From: Neoactinobaculum massilliense
GTDB taxonomy: Bacteria; Actinomycetota; Actinomycetes; Actinomycetales; Actinomycetaceae
Reading direction: 5' to 3'
DNA: 64,000 nucleotides
NCBI RefSeq assembly: GCF_900604955.1
Contig: NZ_UWPE01000002.1
Location: 302,029-366,028 of the forward strand
Below, piece by piece: positions 63,893-64,000 of this stretch. The notes below the pieces were generated by a model that saw only the letters and a program-made list of their open reading frames with translations, made no database searches and was not told the DNA's origin. The position numbers and the translations under genes were made by a program. The stretch's first letter is position 1. Every line of letters begins with the position of its first letter.

Positions 63893-64000
63893 CATGCGCC
63901 GAATGCGCGCGCGATTCCGGTACGCCCGCCGCTCGGCCTTCCGCGCATCAAGGTCTGCTGGCGCGCGGCGGCTGGATAGATCCGGTAGTTCGGGACGAGA
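63893..64000. other. Unassigned right edge
   Basis: A minus-strand frame is open from the window edge across 63830-64000 and encodes a basic segment followed by a Gly/Leu-rich stretch, which could be part of a membrane protein. The plus strand shows no homology. Too little is visible to call a gene. Confidence 0.25.

Overview
The window is GC-rich DNA (roughly 62% by eye) from a Gram-positive actinobacterium, most likely a host-associated member of the Actinomycetaceae or a close relative. The reasons are the SpaA-type pilus locus with a class C sortase, an LPxTG-anchored sialidase, many ATGA gene overlaps, several start codons with a TANNNT hexamer 6-7 bases upstream (leaderless style), and glycan gene sets that resemble those of bifidobacteria and Actinomyces. 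No phage, transposase or CRISPR array was found. The species cannot be named from the sequence alone.

Layout. 0.3-2.2 kb: pyruvate oxidase (minus strand). 2.2-9.5 kb: pilus locus on the minus strand, in the order vWA tip pilin, Cna-B/SpaA pilin, major pilin, class C sortase. Two of the four genes carry frame breaks: a 7-bp tandem duplication in the tip pilin just before its LPxTG signal, and a frame break in the sortase upstream of its catalytic Cys. 10-19.3 kb: aldo/keto reductase, small membrane protein, tRNA-Gly(CCC), sialidase, aminotransferase, YczE-like protein, HAD phosphatase, Mug glycosylase and DedA.

19.7-27.1 kb: a tight plus-strand operon holding two multi-helix membrane proteins, a three-cupredoxin NirK-like nitrite reductase with a complete copper-ligand set, a ferric-reductase/FAD/NAD(P)H oxidoreductase, an exported FMN-binding protein and the ApbE flavin transferase. 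Together these look like a self-contained route from cytosolic NAD(P)H across the membrane through covalent FMN to extracytosolic copper. This is the most interesting system in the window. 27.1-32.6 kb: Nudix hydrolase, fructosamine kinase-like protein, copper chaperone and CopA under a CsoR-type operator, and L-lactate dehydrogenase.

32.9-39.2 kb: a large MprF-like membrane protein with an embedded kinase-like segment, followed by two tandem DUF2079 membrane proteins. 39.2-40.2 kb: a gene-free stretch with two copies of an 82-base nested palindrome. 40.2-43 kb: an AspT-type transporter and a heterodimeric fluoride channel pair. 43-48.3 kb: an L-fucose oxidation operon (dehydratase, dehydrogenase, lactonase, mutarotase, aldolase) with a divergent IclR regulator. 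48.7-52.4 kb: serine transporter, serine deaminase and a YheO-type regulator. 52.4-62.6 kb: an N-glycan mannose operon (GH38, GH5-type, GH20-type, ABC importer, AGE isomerase) with a divergent LacI regulator whose perfect palindromic operator lies between them, followed by the start of a PfkB sugar kinase whose homology breaks off after about 30 codons.

The common theme is life on host glycoprotein: the sialidase uncaps glycans, the fucose and mannose operons consume the sugars, and pyruvate oxidase, lactate dehydrogenase and the nitrite module dispose of carbon and electrons.
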